Positions 54,517 through 63,039 of a stretch of 64,000 nucleotides of DNA are shown one piece after another. Below the pieces are notes generated by a model that did no database searches, was not told the origin of the DNA, and was given only the letters and a program-made list of their open reading frames with translations. Origin of the DNA: Sphingobacterium sp. GVS05A. Its GTDB lineage: Bacteria; Bacteroidota; Bacteroidia; Sphingobacteriales; Sphingobacteriaceae. Made by a program: the position numbers and the translations under genes. Where the stretch lies: NCBI RefSeq assembly GCF_019969845.1, contig NZ_JAHXYR010000013.1, forward strand, positions 62,001 through 126,000, in the 5' to 3' direction. How positions within the stretch are numbered: position 1 is the first letter of the stretch; each line of letters begins with the position of its first letter.

Positions 54517-56631
54517 ATGAAAAAAGAAAAGAATCTAAAAACGGCTGAGATTGATCAGCGTTTAGTGGATAATTCTCAACAGATTATGACCACTAACGAT
54601 GGTGTGCCTATTTCTGACAACAACAATACCTTAAAGGCCGGGGAGAGGGGACCATCATTGCAGCAGGATCATATTTATTTTGATAAGCTGATGCATTTTG
54701 ACCGTGAACGTATACCAGAACGTGTCGTTCATGCACGTGGATCAGGAGCCCATGGTATTTTCGAAGCCACTGCTGATTTATCCCAATATACAACCGCCGC
54801 ATTTTTAAAAAAAGGAACAGTAACGCCTCTTTTTACAAGATTTTCGACCGTAGCGGGCTTCAAAGGCTCTACTGACCTTGCTAGAGATGTAAGAGGTTTC
54901 TCTGTTAAATTCTATACCGAAGAAGGTAATTACGATCTAGTGGGGAATAATATTCCAGTTTTTTTTATTCAGGATGCGATGAACTTTCCAGATCTCGTCC
55001 ACGCTGTAAAACCAGAACCGAACAACGAAATGCCGCAGGCGGCCTCTGCGCATGACACCTTTTGGGATTTTATCTCGCTGATGCCCGAATCTGCACACAT
55101 GATCATGTGGACTATGTCAGATCGAGCTATACCCCGAAGTTTAAGGATGATGGAAGGTTTTGGGGTTCATACTTTTAAATTTGTAAATGCCCAAGGAAAA
55201 GGCACATTCGTTAAATTTCATTGGAAACCAAGATTAGGTATACATTCAGTTGCATGGAACGAAGCCCAAAAGATTTCGGGATTCGATGCCGATTTTCATC
55301 GAAGAGATCTCTATGAAGCTATTGACAAAGGAGATTTTCCGCAATGGGATCTTGGCGTTCAATTGATTCCTGAAGCGGATGAATTGAAATACTCATTTGA
55401 CATTCTTGATGCGACCAAGATTATTCCTGAGGAACTTGTGCCAGTTCAGATTATAGGAACGATGACACTAAATCGCAACCCAGAGAATTTTTTTGCAGAG
55501 ACCGAACAAGCCGCTTTCGACCCTGGCAGGTTGGTGCCAGGTATAGATGTTTCAGATGATCCGCTTTTGCAAGGACGGATATTTTCGTACATGGATACCC
55601 AAAATTATCGACTAGGTGGGCCAAATTTCCATGAACTTCCTATCAATCGTCCAGTGACAGGTAAACATAATAACCAGAAAGATGGTTTTGCCCGGGCAGA
55701 GATTCCCAAAGGTACTGTGAGTTATTTTCCTAACAGTAAGGCTGTGGGTTGCCCTTATCATGCAATGCTTAATGATGGGGTAGGATTTGAATCCCACAAA
55801 CAACCTATTGATGGTTCAAAAGTTAGGGCTCGCTCAGATTCCTTTGCCGACCACTTTACACAAGCAAAACTATTTTTTAATTCACAGAGTCCAGAAGAAC
55901 AGGACCACATAGTCAATGCCCTGAGTTTTGAGCTTTCGAAAGTGAACGATGTCAATATACGAAAGCGAGAATTGGCTATTTTGAATCAGATAGACCAAAA
56001 ATTAGCACAAAGTGTTGGTACAAACCTTGGGCTTACCCCGCCAGACGAACTTGATCCATTAACCCTCAAATTTGCACGGCAAAACCATCCCAAATATCCA
56101 CTCAAACCCGTCAAACCAGAAGTTGAAAAGTCTGCTGCTTTGAGCATGAAAGTAAGAGACGGCGAGGGTACAATCAAGACCAGAAAGGTTGCTTTCCTTG
56201 TTGATAATGGAGCTAGTAAATCTTCTATAGATAAAATGAAAACAGCACTCGAGAGCGAAGGGGCGCAAGCCGTGCTGATCGCATCTCATGTCGGAAAGAT
56301 CCGGTTCAAGGAAGGAACAGAAGAAGATATCCAGCATTCATATCTTACTGAAGCGTCAGTTTGTTACGATGCATTCTTCACACCAGCAGGTGAATCGGTA
56401 AAAACTCTTGCGCAAAATGCCGATTACCTCCATTTTATCAATGAAGGTTACCGACACTGTAAGACTTTGGCATTTGCACAAGGTGCTGAAGAGTTAGCTG
56501 AAAGATCATTTATTAAAAAAGACAAAGGTGTTATTTTCGAAAGCAAGGATAATCTAACAGTGGATTTTATAGCGACTATGAAAGGCCATCGTGTATGGGA
56601 AAGAGAAAAATCAAGAAAAGTACCTTCCTAA
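54517..56631 (+). CDS. katE: Large-subunit catalase HPII type
   Basis: A 704-residue haem catalase with a C-terminal flavodoxin/DJ-1-like domain (about 560-700), the HPII class. Catalytic residues are H72 (VVHARGSGAHG), an Asn of GNNIPVFFIQD (144/145) and the haem-ligand Tyr at about residue 358 (RIFSYMDTQNYRLG). It degrades hydrogen peroxide. Its ATG at 54517 is chosen over TTG 54511. It is followed by a strong terminator. Together with NHEJ and the response regulator it forms a stress block. Confidence 0.95.
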   Translation: MKKEKNLKTAEIDQRLVDNSQQIMTTNDGVPISDNNNTLKAGERGPSLQQDHIYFDKLMHFDRERIPERVVHARGSGAHGIFEATADLSQYTTAAFLKKGTVTPLFTRFSTVAGFKGSTDLARDVRGFSVKFYTEEGNYDLVGNNIPVFFIQDAMNFPDLVHAVKPEPNNEMPQAASAHDTFWDFISLMPESAHMIMWTMSDRAIPRSLRMMEGFGVHTFKFVNAQGKGTFVKFHWKPRLGIHSVAWNEAQKISGFDADFHRRDLYEAIDKGDFPQWDLGVQLIPEADELKYSFDILDATKIIPEELVPVQIIGTMTLNRNPENFFAETEQAAFDPGRLVPGIDVSDDPLLQGRIFSYMDTQNYRLGGPNFHELPINRPVTGKHNNQKDGFARAEIPKGTVSYFPNSKAVGCPYHAMLNDGVGFESHKQPIDGSKVRARSDSFADHFTQAKLFFNSQSPEEQDHIVNALSFELSKVNDVNIRKRELAILNQIDQKLAQSVGTNLGLTPPDELDPLTLKFARQNHPKYPLKPVKPEVEKSAALSMKVRDGEGTIKTRKVAFLVDNGASKSSIDKMKTALESEGAQAVLIASHVGKIRFKEGTEEDIQHSYLTEASVCYDAFFTPAGESVKTLAQNADYLHFINEGYRHCKTLAFAQGAEELAERSFIKKDKGVIFESKDNLTVDFIATMKGHRVWEREKSRKVPS

Positions 56632-56640
56632 AGTAAAAAC

Positions 56641-56672
56641 AAATAGCCCTTCGGAAGAAGGACTATTTTTTT
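56641..56672 (+). terminator. Terminator after katE
   Basis: A 12-position stem (AAATAGCCCTTC / GAAGGACTATTT with one mismatch) around GGAA is followed by a T run to 56672. It lies just before the SDR gene and argues against the upstream ATG at 56683. Confidence 0.8.
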
Positions 56673-56724
56673 CTTACCCATTATGGAAATCGCATATTGT
56701 TTGTCGTCATTTAAAAGAAGTAGC

Positions 56725-57588
56725 ATGAAAAAAGTAGCGAGTAAAAAGATTCGACCTTTGCAAAAGCAAAAGCGACCGGGATTAGAAATAAATATGACAC
56801 CAGTTCCTGATACTTCTCCATTAAAGTATCCTAAAGAAGGAAAATTAAAAAATAAGGTAGCGTTGATTACAGGAGGAGATAGCGGTATAGGGAAAGCTGT
56901 AGCTTTGTTATTTGCGAAAGAGGGAGCTGATATTGTTGTAGCCTATCTTAGTGAAACAAAAGATGCAAAAGAAACTCAAAAAGAGGTTGAATCCTTCTCT
57001 AGAAAATGTACGCTGATTAAAGGTGATTTGGGAAAAGAAAATCACTGTAAAAAAGTAATTGAAATTACGATAAAAACTCATAAGAAAGTTGATATTATCG
57101 TTAATAATGCAGGCCTTCATTGGGAAACAGAATCCCTTGAAAAAATTACCACCGAACAGCTACTAAAAACTTTTCAGAATAATTTCTTTTCCTATTTCTG
57201 GATTACAAAGTATGCCATACCCTATCTTAAGAGGGGGGCAAGCATAATTAATACATCCTCGGTGACTGCTTATCGAGGCAGTCCAAAGTTGATAGATTAT
57301 TCTGCAACAAAAGGTGCAATAATTTCTTTCACTCGAAGTTTGTCAGCAAATTTTATAGCTAAAGGAATTAGGGTCAATGCTGTTGCCCCAGGTCCGGTAT
57401 GGACTCCATTAATAGCATCATCCTTTGACCCTAAAAAGAATTCCGAATTCGGAAGTGACTCTCCAATGAAAAGGGCAGGAATGCCAAATGAAATTGCGCC
57501 AAGCTTTCTATTTCTAGCTAGCGAAGATTCACATTTTATGAGCGGTCAAGTTTTACATCCCAATGGTGGCGAAATCGTAAATGGTTAG
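56725..57588 (+). CDS. SDR-family oxidoreductase
   Basis: A 287-residue NAD(P)-dependent short-chain dehydrogenase of the YghA/GsiB stress type: an N-terminal extension, the cofactor-binding motif TGGDSGIG (49-56), NNAG, and the catalytic YSATKGA. C-terminal sequence HPNGGEIVNG is usual. The frame opens at 56683, but that start is only 11 nt after a terminator; the ATG at 56725 leaves room for a promoter. Related proteins are induced by stress and found next to catalases. Substrate is unknown. Confidence 0.88.
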   Translation: MKKVASKKIRPLQKQKRPGLEINMTPVPDTSPLKYPKEGKLKNKVALITGGDSGIGKAVALLFAKEGADIVVAYLSETKDAKETQKEVESFSRKCTLIKGDLGKENHCKKVIEITIKTHKKVDIIVNNAGLHWETESLEKITTEQLLKTFQNNFFSYFWITKYAIPYLKRGASIINTSSVTAYRGSPKLIDYSATKGAIISFTRSLSANFIAKGIRVNAVAPGPVWTPLIASSFDPKKNSEFGSDSPMKRAGMPNEIAPSFLFLASEDSHFMSGQVLHPNGGEIVNG

Positions 57589-57604
57589 TCATTGAATAAC
57601 GCAC

Positions 57605-57885
57605 AAATTTAAGGGACAGAAACTCTGGGGAACAGATGGCGGAATCCCTACAAGCCATTACATATCCATCAACGCCACGATAAAGGGGAGGAGTACCCAA
57701 ATTCCAGAAAGAGAAATCGAGAACCAATTTAATGTCAGCAATGAGTTTGCAGCATGTTATTATAATGATTTGAATGACATTTTATATATCACATCACAAA
57801 ATAGTGATGTTGCTGGAGGATATGTATTTTTTTTACGATTGAGAAAGGCAAATATAAAGCTCGAGTGGTGACAATGCCTTTTTAA
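57605..57885 (+). pseudogene. 5'-truncated, frameshifted hypothetical gene
   Basis: The plus-strand frame from 57605 reads LWGTDGGIPTSHYISINATI, then QIPEREIENQFNVSNEFAAC and ILYITSQNSDVAGGYVFF. At a run of eight T (57827-57834) the frame is lost; the neighbouring frame completes it as TIEKGKYKARVVTMPF and stops at 57885. This end pattern is familiar from small Bacteroidota hypothetical proteins. The N-terminus is missing, so it is a remnant that explains the gap between the SDR and PhzF genes. Confidence 0.55.
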
Positions 57886-58018
57886 GCGGATAACATGATA
57901 TGCGAAAAATATCATTTTAGCTCCTGTGCGGTAAGAGAACTTACCTAATCGACATGATTGATCTTTCCCGTCATATTTATTGGCTCAAACAGGAGGATTT
58001 GAATGTTAGAAAAATAAT

Positions 58019-58807
58019 CTAATCTATCCAGATCTGTCCTTGCGAATACGTACTTGCTTTACCCGCCACAATTACTCTTTCATTTTTATTTTCACAATAG
58101 AGCTGGCCCCCTCTTTCTGATAACTGTCGGGAAAAAAGCTTATCTTTTCCTAATCGTGATGCCCAAAATGGAATCAGCGAACAATAAGCTGAGCCAGTAA
58201 CGGGATCTTCAAGGATTGAAGCTTGTGGTGTAAAATATCTGGAGACAAAATCACTGTCGGTGCCTATTGCTGTCACGACCACTCCTCCGGGATCAAGATT
58301 GATCAGATCAAAAATGGACCTTTCAATTGTAATATTTCTTATGTCTTTCTCAGATTCATATACCAGAATATAATCTCTTGACTTTAAAACCTCATTAGGT
58401 TGGATATTAAGGGATCTGGAAATGATATCTGGCAGGGTAGAGGGGGCTGGTAGTCTGGAAGGGAAATTCATATAATAAACCCCATCTTTGACATCAACTG
58501 TTAATTTGCCCACTTGAGTCTCAAAAACAATTTTACTATGTTGATAATTCAAATGTGAAACCAAGCAATGCGCTGTTGCAAGAGTGGCATGCCCACATAA
58601 ATCCATTTCAATCTCAGGTGTAAACCATCTTAGGTGAATGTGATCTCCTTTATCGATAAAAAAAGCTGTCTCGGCAACAGCATTTTCACGGGCTATTTTT
58701 AAGAGTATTTCATCAGGTAACCAGTTTTTTAAAGGTACAACACAGGCAGGATTCCCATGGAAGATTTTCTCCGTAAATGAATCTATTTGATATAATTCTA
58801 ACTTCAT
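58019..58807 (-). CDS. PhzF-family isomerase/epimerase
   Basis: A 262-residue PhzF-like protein with the two-domain diaminopimelate-epimerase fold. The N-terminal motif is FHGNPACVVPLKNWL, with the active-site glutamate E46 (ENAVAETAFF). Typical blocks LRWFTPEIEMDLCGHATLAT and SILEDPVTGSAYCSLIPFWA are intact. The homologue in phenazine synthesis isomerises a DHHA intermediate; most homologues have unknown substrates. No phenazine genes are near. Confidence 0.92.
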   Translation of the reverse strand: MKLELYQIDSFTEKIFHGNPACVVPLKNWLPDEILLKIARENAVAETAFFIDKGDHIHLRWFTPEIEMDLCGHATLATAHCLVSHLNYQHSKIVFETQVGKLTVDVKDGVYYMNFPSRLPAPSTLPDIISRSLNIQPNEVLKSRDYILVYESEKDIRNITIERSIFDLINLDPGGVVVTAIGTDSDFVSRYFTPQASILEDPVTGSAYCSLIPFWASRLGKDKLFSRQLSERGGQLYCENKNERVIVAGKASTYSQGQIWID

Positions 58808-58879
58808 GATTGATAATTCAGCTGGAATACAAAGTTAAATCATTTTCCCAAAAATCGAGCCATCAAGGTGAAACATACC

Positions 58880-59314
58880 TTATTCCTCAATTGGTATAAA
58901 AATATCCCTTTCCATCGTTATGCTGTTTTCTTCTAAAAAATTAGGCATATTTATTCCTGCTTGTTTCATTATTTCTTTTATGACCAATCGTGCATTGTCT
59001 AAATACTTCCCGTTTTTCCAGGTAGCAATGGTTATAACTTTAAGTTCCCCGCTGTTGCTTTTGGATTGAAAGATCTCATATTTTATAAATCCTGGCTGGT
59101 GTCGAATGATATTACGGATATATGCTGCCTTTTCGGTGTATGCTTCAATGGCTTTAGCTGGGATAGTAATTTTATCAATGACAGCACACTTTTCGGTTAT
59201 CGATCTTTCTTCTATTTGAACTTGTTCCATTTTTTGTTGGTTTTTATTTTGACCCAAAGTTTTTAACGCCATAAGGATTGGTATGATAAGGACTATGCTT
59301 TTAATGTTTTTCAT
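58880..59314 (-). CDS. Exported ABM-domain (quinol monooxygenase-like) protein
   Basis: A 144-residue protein with a signal peptide (MKNIKSIVLIIPILMALKTL) and an antibiotic-biosynthesis-monooxygenase domain (about 45-140; IDKITIPAKAIEAYTEKAAY and HQPGFIKYEIFQSK). Export is unusual for this domain. The frame extends to 59338, but the ATG at 59314 removes an overlap with the upstream gene and starts the signal. It is in tandem with the gene at 59326. Confidence 0.75.
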   Translation of the reverse strand: MKNIKSIVLIIPILMALKTLGQNKNQQKMEQVQIEERSITEKCAVIDKITIPAKAIEAYTEKAAYIRNIIRHQPGFIKYEIFQSKSNSGELKVITIATWKNGKYLDNARLVIKEIMKQAGINMPNFLEENSITMERDIFIPIEE

Positions 59315-59325
59315 ACCACCATAGC

Positions 59326-59922
59326 TTATTGTTTCCATTTCACTTTTCCATTATTGTCAAACATTTCGATAGAGGGCTTGCCTAGACTGTCAACCTTTAG
59401 AATAATTCTCGGTACTTCATTATTATCTTTCATTACCAAAGATGCATTCCCGTTTTCCGTTAACAGGTTGATACGGTTGATATTATGTCCAGGCTTACCG
59501 GATAGATCTTTATCGTTAATCAATAGACCAGCTCTGAAATAATTATCATGTTTATTATCTTGAGCCAAGATACCGATGGCATCGGCATTCTGATAATCAA
59601 ATGCAAGTGCATTCAGATTAGTCTCTTCATTATCAGTAATTGCCAACCCACCTCTTTCGTCGCCGTTTTTATCAAAGAAAATCAGACCTGCGGGAGAGTA
59701 AGCCCTTTTGTACGTCTTCCCTTTGATAATGGGCTGCGGAATGTTATCCGTGTTTGCAATAACGACACGATTTTTTCCAGATCTGTCCTTGATATCTATT
59801 CTTTCTGCGGTTAAGCTGCGCTCGTTATTTAAAAAAAAGTAGGCTAAAAAAGCCATCAAGACGATATTGGAAAGAATAAGTGCGGTTAAAAATATTCTTA
59901 GTGTTTTAGAAATTGTTTGCAT
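59326..59922 (-). CDS. Membrane-anchored hypothetical protein
   Basis: A 198-residue protein with one N-terminal membrane helix (about 10-32) and a periplasmic beta-rich part with repeated GxxNxx-type strands (AGLIFFDKNGDERGGLAITD, IGILAQDNKHDNYFRAGLLI, SIEMFDNNGKVKWKQ). The repeats look like a small beta-helix or barrel. Related proteins are known in Chryseobacterium-like genomes but have no assigned function. It is probably co-transcribed with the ABM-domain gene 11 nt downstream. Confidence 0.6.
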   Translation of the reverse strand: MQTISKTLRIFLTALILSNIVLMAFLAYFFLNNERSLTAERIDIKDRSGKNRVVIANTDNIPQPIIKGKTYKRAYSPAGLIFFDKNGDERGGLAITDNEETNLNALAFDYQNADAIGILAQDNKHDNYFRAGLLINDKDLSGKPGHNINRINLLTENGNASLVMKDNNEVPRIILKVDSLGKPSIEMFDNNGKVKWKQ

Positions 59923-60268
59923 AATTTAATATCAGTTTTTAGTTTTTACTTGCTTATATTCAGTTATTTAATTGGTATTACTTTGTGTTCTACCCCAGAT
60001 TAATACCTTATAATCTGTTTTTTATTGCTTAATAAAAAGCAAAAATAAAGTGTGGTTTTGAGGATACTCTTTACATAGGTTGAGTGCAAGGATTTTTTTA
60101 TCTTTTATTTCCATCTCCGGTATGTAGGTCAAAACACTTAATACATACTATTAACGAATCAAAAATGAGAAATTGACATTCCAATTTTGCCTGACCTATT
60201 TTATTCATAGCAAAATTAAAGCGTGATCTTAAGCCCACACTCTACATAGGTTGAGCGCAATGATTTTT
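59923..60268. repeat. Intergenic region with two imperfect 62-bp direct repeats
   Basis: A block of about 62 bp at 60038-60099 recurs at 60209-60270 (171 bp apart) with scattered differences. Both copies contain the motif CTxTACATAGGTTGAG (60068-60084 and 60239-60255) and end in GATTTTTTTAT. The second copy directly abuts the Crp/Fnr stop codon. Confidence 0.65.
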
Positions 60269-60865
60269 TTATTTGGTCAGTTCCTTCCGTATTCTGCTCA
60301 ACTGTGTTGGGGTAATGCTCAGGTGCGAAGCAATGTATTGTAGTGGAATTCTAGTATCTATTCCCGGATGCGCCTGCAGCAATTTTAGATACCTTGCAGT
60401 GGCACTTTCGGTAAGTAAAGAAATTTCTCTTTCTTCATTAATGACTATCCATTTTTTTTCCAGATAGGCAATGTACAGGTTCTTTAATTCATCATTTTGA
60501 TTAATAGCTGCTCTTGTTTGATGATAGGGCATACCTATCACTGTAGTGTTTTCAATAGCTTGCAGTGTAAATTCGTTGGCTGTTTTTATGATTGCCGAAA
60601 ATCTGGTGCTCGCAAAATCCCTTTCCAAATAAATCCATTTATTCCAGATAGCTCCTTTTTCATCTATAAAATAAGAGTTTAATGCACCTTTACAAACAAA
60701 GAAAATGTCATTGGTGACACGGCCTTCCCTTAATAAAACTTCATTTTTTTTAAAATGCTGAATGTGCACAGTTTCAGCCAACAAATTAAATGCCTCATCC
60801 GAAATAGGATACACGTTCAGCACAGCTTCTTTAAAGTCTGCGAGATATTTTTCTGTTTCCGTCAT
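60269..60865 (-). CDS. Crp/Fnr-family transcriptional regulator
   Basis: A 198-residue regulator with a cyclic-nucleotide-binding-like domain (about 15-120) and a C-terminal helix-turn-helix (PLQYIASHLSITPTQLSRIR). It is a paralogue of the regulator at 32415-33002 with a nearly identical recognition helix and AYLEKKWIVINEEREISL helix region. The same dyad motif lies 3' of both genes. It may control the 59326-58880 genes downstream. Confidence 0.9.
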   Translation of the reverse strand: MTETEKYLADFKEAVLNVYPISDEAFNLLAETVHIQHFKKNEVLLREGRVTNDIFFVCKGALNSYFIDEKGAIWNKWIYLERDFASTRFSAIIKTANEFTLQAIENTTVIGMPYHQTRAAINQNDELKNLYIAYLEKKWIVINEEREISLLTESATARYLKLLQAHPGIDTRIPLQYIASHLSITPTQLSRIRKELTK

Positions 60866-61047
60866 TTGTTGTGGCGGGGTTATGTGATGATATTACTTTC
60901 AAATAAATATAACGTATCTTTTAAATAGTTGAAATTGTTTTTTCTTCTTGGGTAAATAATCCGGTATCTTTCCGGGCTTTGAGCAAGAAAATTTGTTGTT
61001 GGCTCTCCACATTCCCAACACCTATGGGCCTCGCTATTTTTAACAAA

Positions 61048-61773
61048 TCATTTTAAACAAAGATATTTTAATGCTTGTTGAACAAGTTCTTTGTAATTGG
61101 TGCCAATCGGAATCACTTGTTTTCCAATTTCGATATCATTCGTGGTAAAAGCTGTAATTTTATTTGTATTAATGAGGAAAGATCGGTGAATGCGAAGAAA
61201 ATTGAATTGCTTTAATTCTTGTTCAATTACGGTGATCTTATATTTCGTTGTCACAATTCGTTGGCTACTATGGATAGTAATATAATCTTTGTTGCTTTCA
61301 ATATAAAGAATATCAGCAATCTCCAGTCTATGAAATTTTCCACCTGACCTGATTGTGATCGCTTGGTCTTTTGCCGCGGGTATTATGTTCTGGGACTGGA
61401 TTTTTCGGTTTCTAAGATAACGGTCTATTGCTTTAAAAAAACGTTCAAAAGTAATCGGTTTTAATAGATAATCTACGACATCCAGATCATATCCCTCTAT
61501 GGCATATTCTCTAAAAGCAGTTGTAATAATAACAGCCGGGGGATGCTTCAGTGTTTTCAAAAAATCTATTCCATTTATCTGTGGCATCTTAATATCCAAA
61601 AAGATCAGGTCAATTGGCTCATGCCTTATGATTTCCAGGGCTTTTAGCGCGTTAGTAGAAGTTGCTGCCACTTCAAATATCTCCATTCTTTTTAAATGAG
61701 TTTGGAGTAACTGAATTGCCAATGGTTCATCATCAACTAAAAGACACCGTACTTTTATTTTTGAATCGAGCAT
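61048..61773 (-). CDS. LytTR-family response regulator
   Basis: A 241-residue two-domain regulator: receiver (about 8-125; LLVDDEPLAIQLLQTHLKR, phosphoacceptor Asp in LIFLDIKMP, KP in YLLKPITFERF) and a LytTR DNA-binding domain (about 145-240; ILYIESNKDYITIHSSQRI and FLRIHRSFLINTNKI). Three ATG codons lie at the start; the third (61773) is taken as the best. Its start overlaps the end of the kinase gene by about 40 nt. Confidence 0.92.
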   Translation of the reverse strand: MLDSKIKVRCLLVDDEPLAIQLLQTHLKRMEIFEVAATSTNALKALEIIRHEPIDLIFLDIKMPQINGIDFLKTLKHPPAVIITTAFREYAIEGYDLDVVDYLLKPITFERFFKAIDRYLRNRKIQSQNIIPAAKDQAITIRSGGKFHRLEIADILYIESNKDYITIHSSQRIVTTKYKITVIEQELKQFNFLRIHRSFLINTNKITAFTTNDIEIGKQVIPIGTNYKELVQQALKYLCLK

Positions 61774-62836
61774 CATCAATAGTTAAATTGGATATGGTGA
61801 GTAAAGTTACAAATCTACCTTCTGAAATGTAGGTTGTAAGTTCGTGATTTTTTGGATAGACCAACGTTAATTGTTTGCGTAAATTGCTCATACCTATTTT
61901 TTCCGTATATACATGTTCTTTTTGACCAACGAATGTATTCTCCACTTTAAAATGTAGATCGCCTGTCTGCACTGTTAGGTCAATATCGATGCGCGGCTCG
62001 CCTATATCTTCTCCAGCACCGTGTTTGAATGCATTCTCTATGATTGATAATAGGATGAGCGGGATGATCTGCACATCTTGATCGATGACATGATTGAAAT
62101 ATACCTTTAGACGCTTGTCATATCTAATTTTTTCCAATGCAATGTAGTTCTCCAGCAGATTAATCTCTGTAGATATCGGAACAAAATTGCTGTTGCAACG
62201 ATATAGTATATGATCTAAGATTTCCGCCAATCCCGCGATTGAAGAAGAAGTGATTGGCGAATTGGTCAACGAAAGACTATAGATATTATTTAAGGTATTA
62301 AATAGAAAATGTGGATTTAATTGTGCTTTTAGAACATTTAATTCAGCTTCAGCCTTTTCCTTCTCTAATTGTAAAGTGCGTTGTCTTGTTAGATATTGGT
62401 CTTTGGATAGTTTGATAAAGCCAAAAATCCATGCCAATGAAAAGTTTTGAAGAAAATAATCCGTGATGAGTTTTCTGAGATCGGTAGCAATTTCCAATAG
62501 TGACTCTTGGCTATATGGAGGCTTACGTATCAAGGGTTCAAGTACATAGACAACCATGAATCTTGAAAGAGCACTCAGTAGATAGCCACCTATTATAAAA
62601 TAAAGAATAACGACCAAATAATTTTCTCCTTTTTGAAACTTTGGTATGATGAAATAAGCTACAAAATAAGAAGCCATCATGTAAAAAGAGACGTAAAATG
62701 AGTTTTGGATGAGCATATCACGGATGCTAATATCCGTTTGATATTGAGGAACGATGAAAACTACCAACCAGAATAATATGTGGCTAGAAAGCCGGTAAAT
62801 GGTACTATAGCGAATGGTTTTTTCTGTAATTGACAT
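61733..62836 (-). CDS. LytS-type sensor histidine kinase
   Basis: A 367-residue kinase with four N-terminal membrane segments (about 15-170), a coiled coil and the His_kinase domain with the phosphoacceptor His in LKAQLNPHFLFNTLNNIYSL, followed by an ATPase part (IIPLILLSIIENAFKHG). The frame extends upstream to 62947 with no plausible start; the ATG at 62836 (MSITEKTIRYSTIY) is preferred. It is partner to the LytTR regulator. Confidence 0.92.
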   Translation of the reverse strand: MSITEKTIRYSTIYRLSSHILFWLVVFIVPQYQTDISIRDMLIQNSFYVSFYMMASYFVAYFIIPKFQKGENYLVVILYFIIGGYLLSALSRFMVVYVLEPLIRKPPYSQESLLEIATDLRKLITDYFLQNFSLAWIFGFIKLSKDQYLTRQRTLQLEKEKAEAELNVLKAQLNPHFLFNTLNNIYSLSLTNSPITSSSIAGLAEILDHILYRCNSNFVPISTEINLLENYIALEKIRYDKRLKVYFNHVIDQDVQIIPLILLSIIENAFKHGAGEDIGEPRIDIDLTVQTGDLHFKVENTFVGQKEHVYTEKIGMSNLRKQLTLVYPKNHELTTYISEGRFVTLLTISNLTIDDARFKNKSTVSFS

Positions 62837-63039
62837 GTTACTATCAAAGATAGCATTTCTATAAAAGAAAGGTATCAATAAACGACGGATACCGCAAATA
62901 GTCCTATAAATAGCGTTATTCTGTCGACAGAATCCATTTGCCTTCAATAGCGTGTTTTAATCTGTTTTATTTGACTTATCTATCGGCAATACATTTTTCC
63001 TAACTGAGAATCCTGCATTTTCGTAGCAAATTTAATGTT

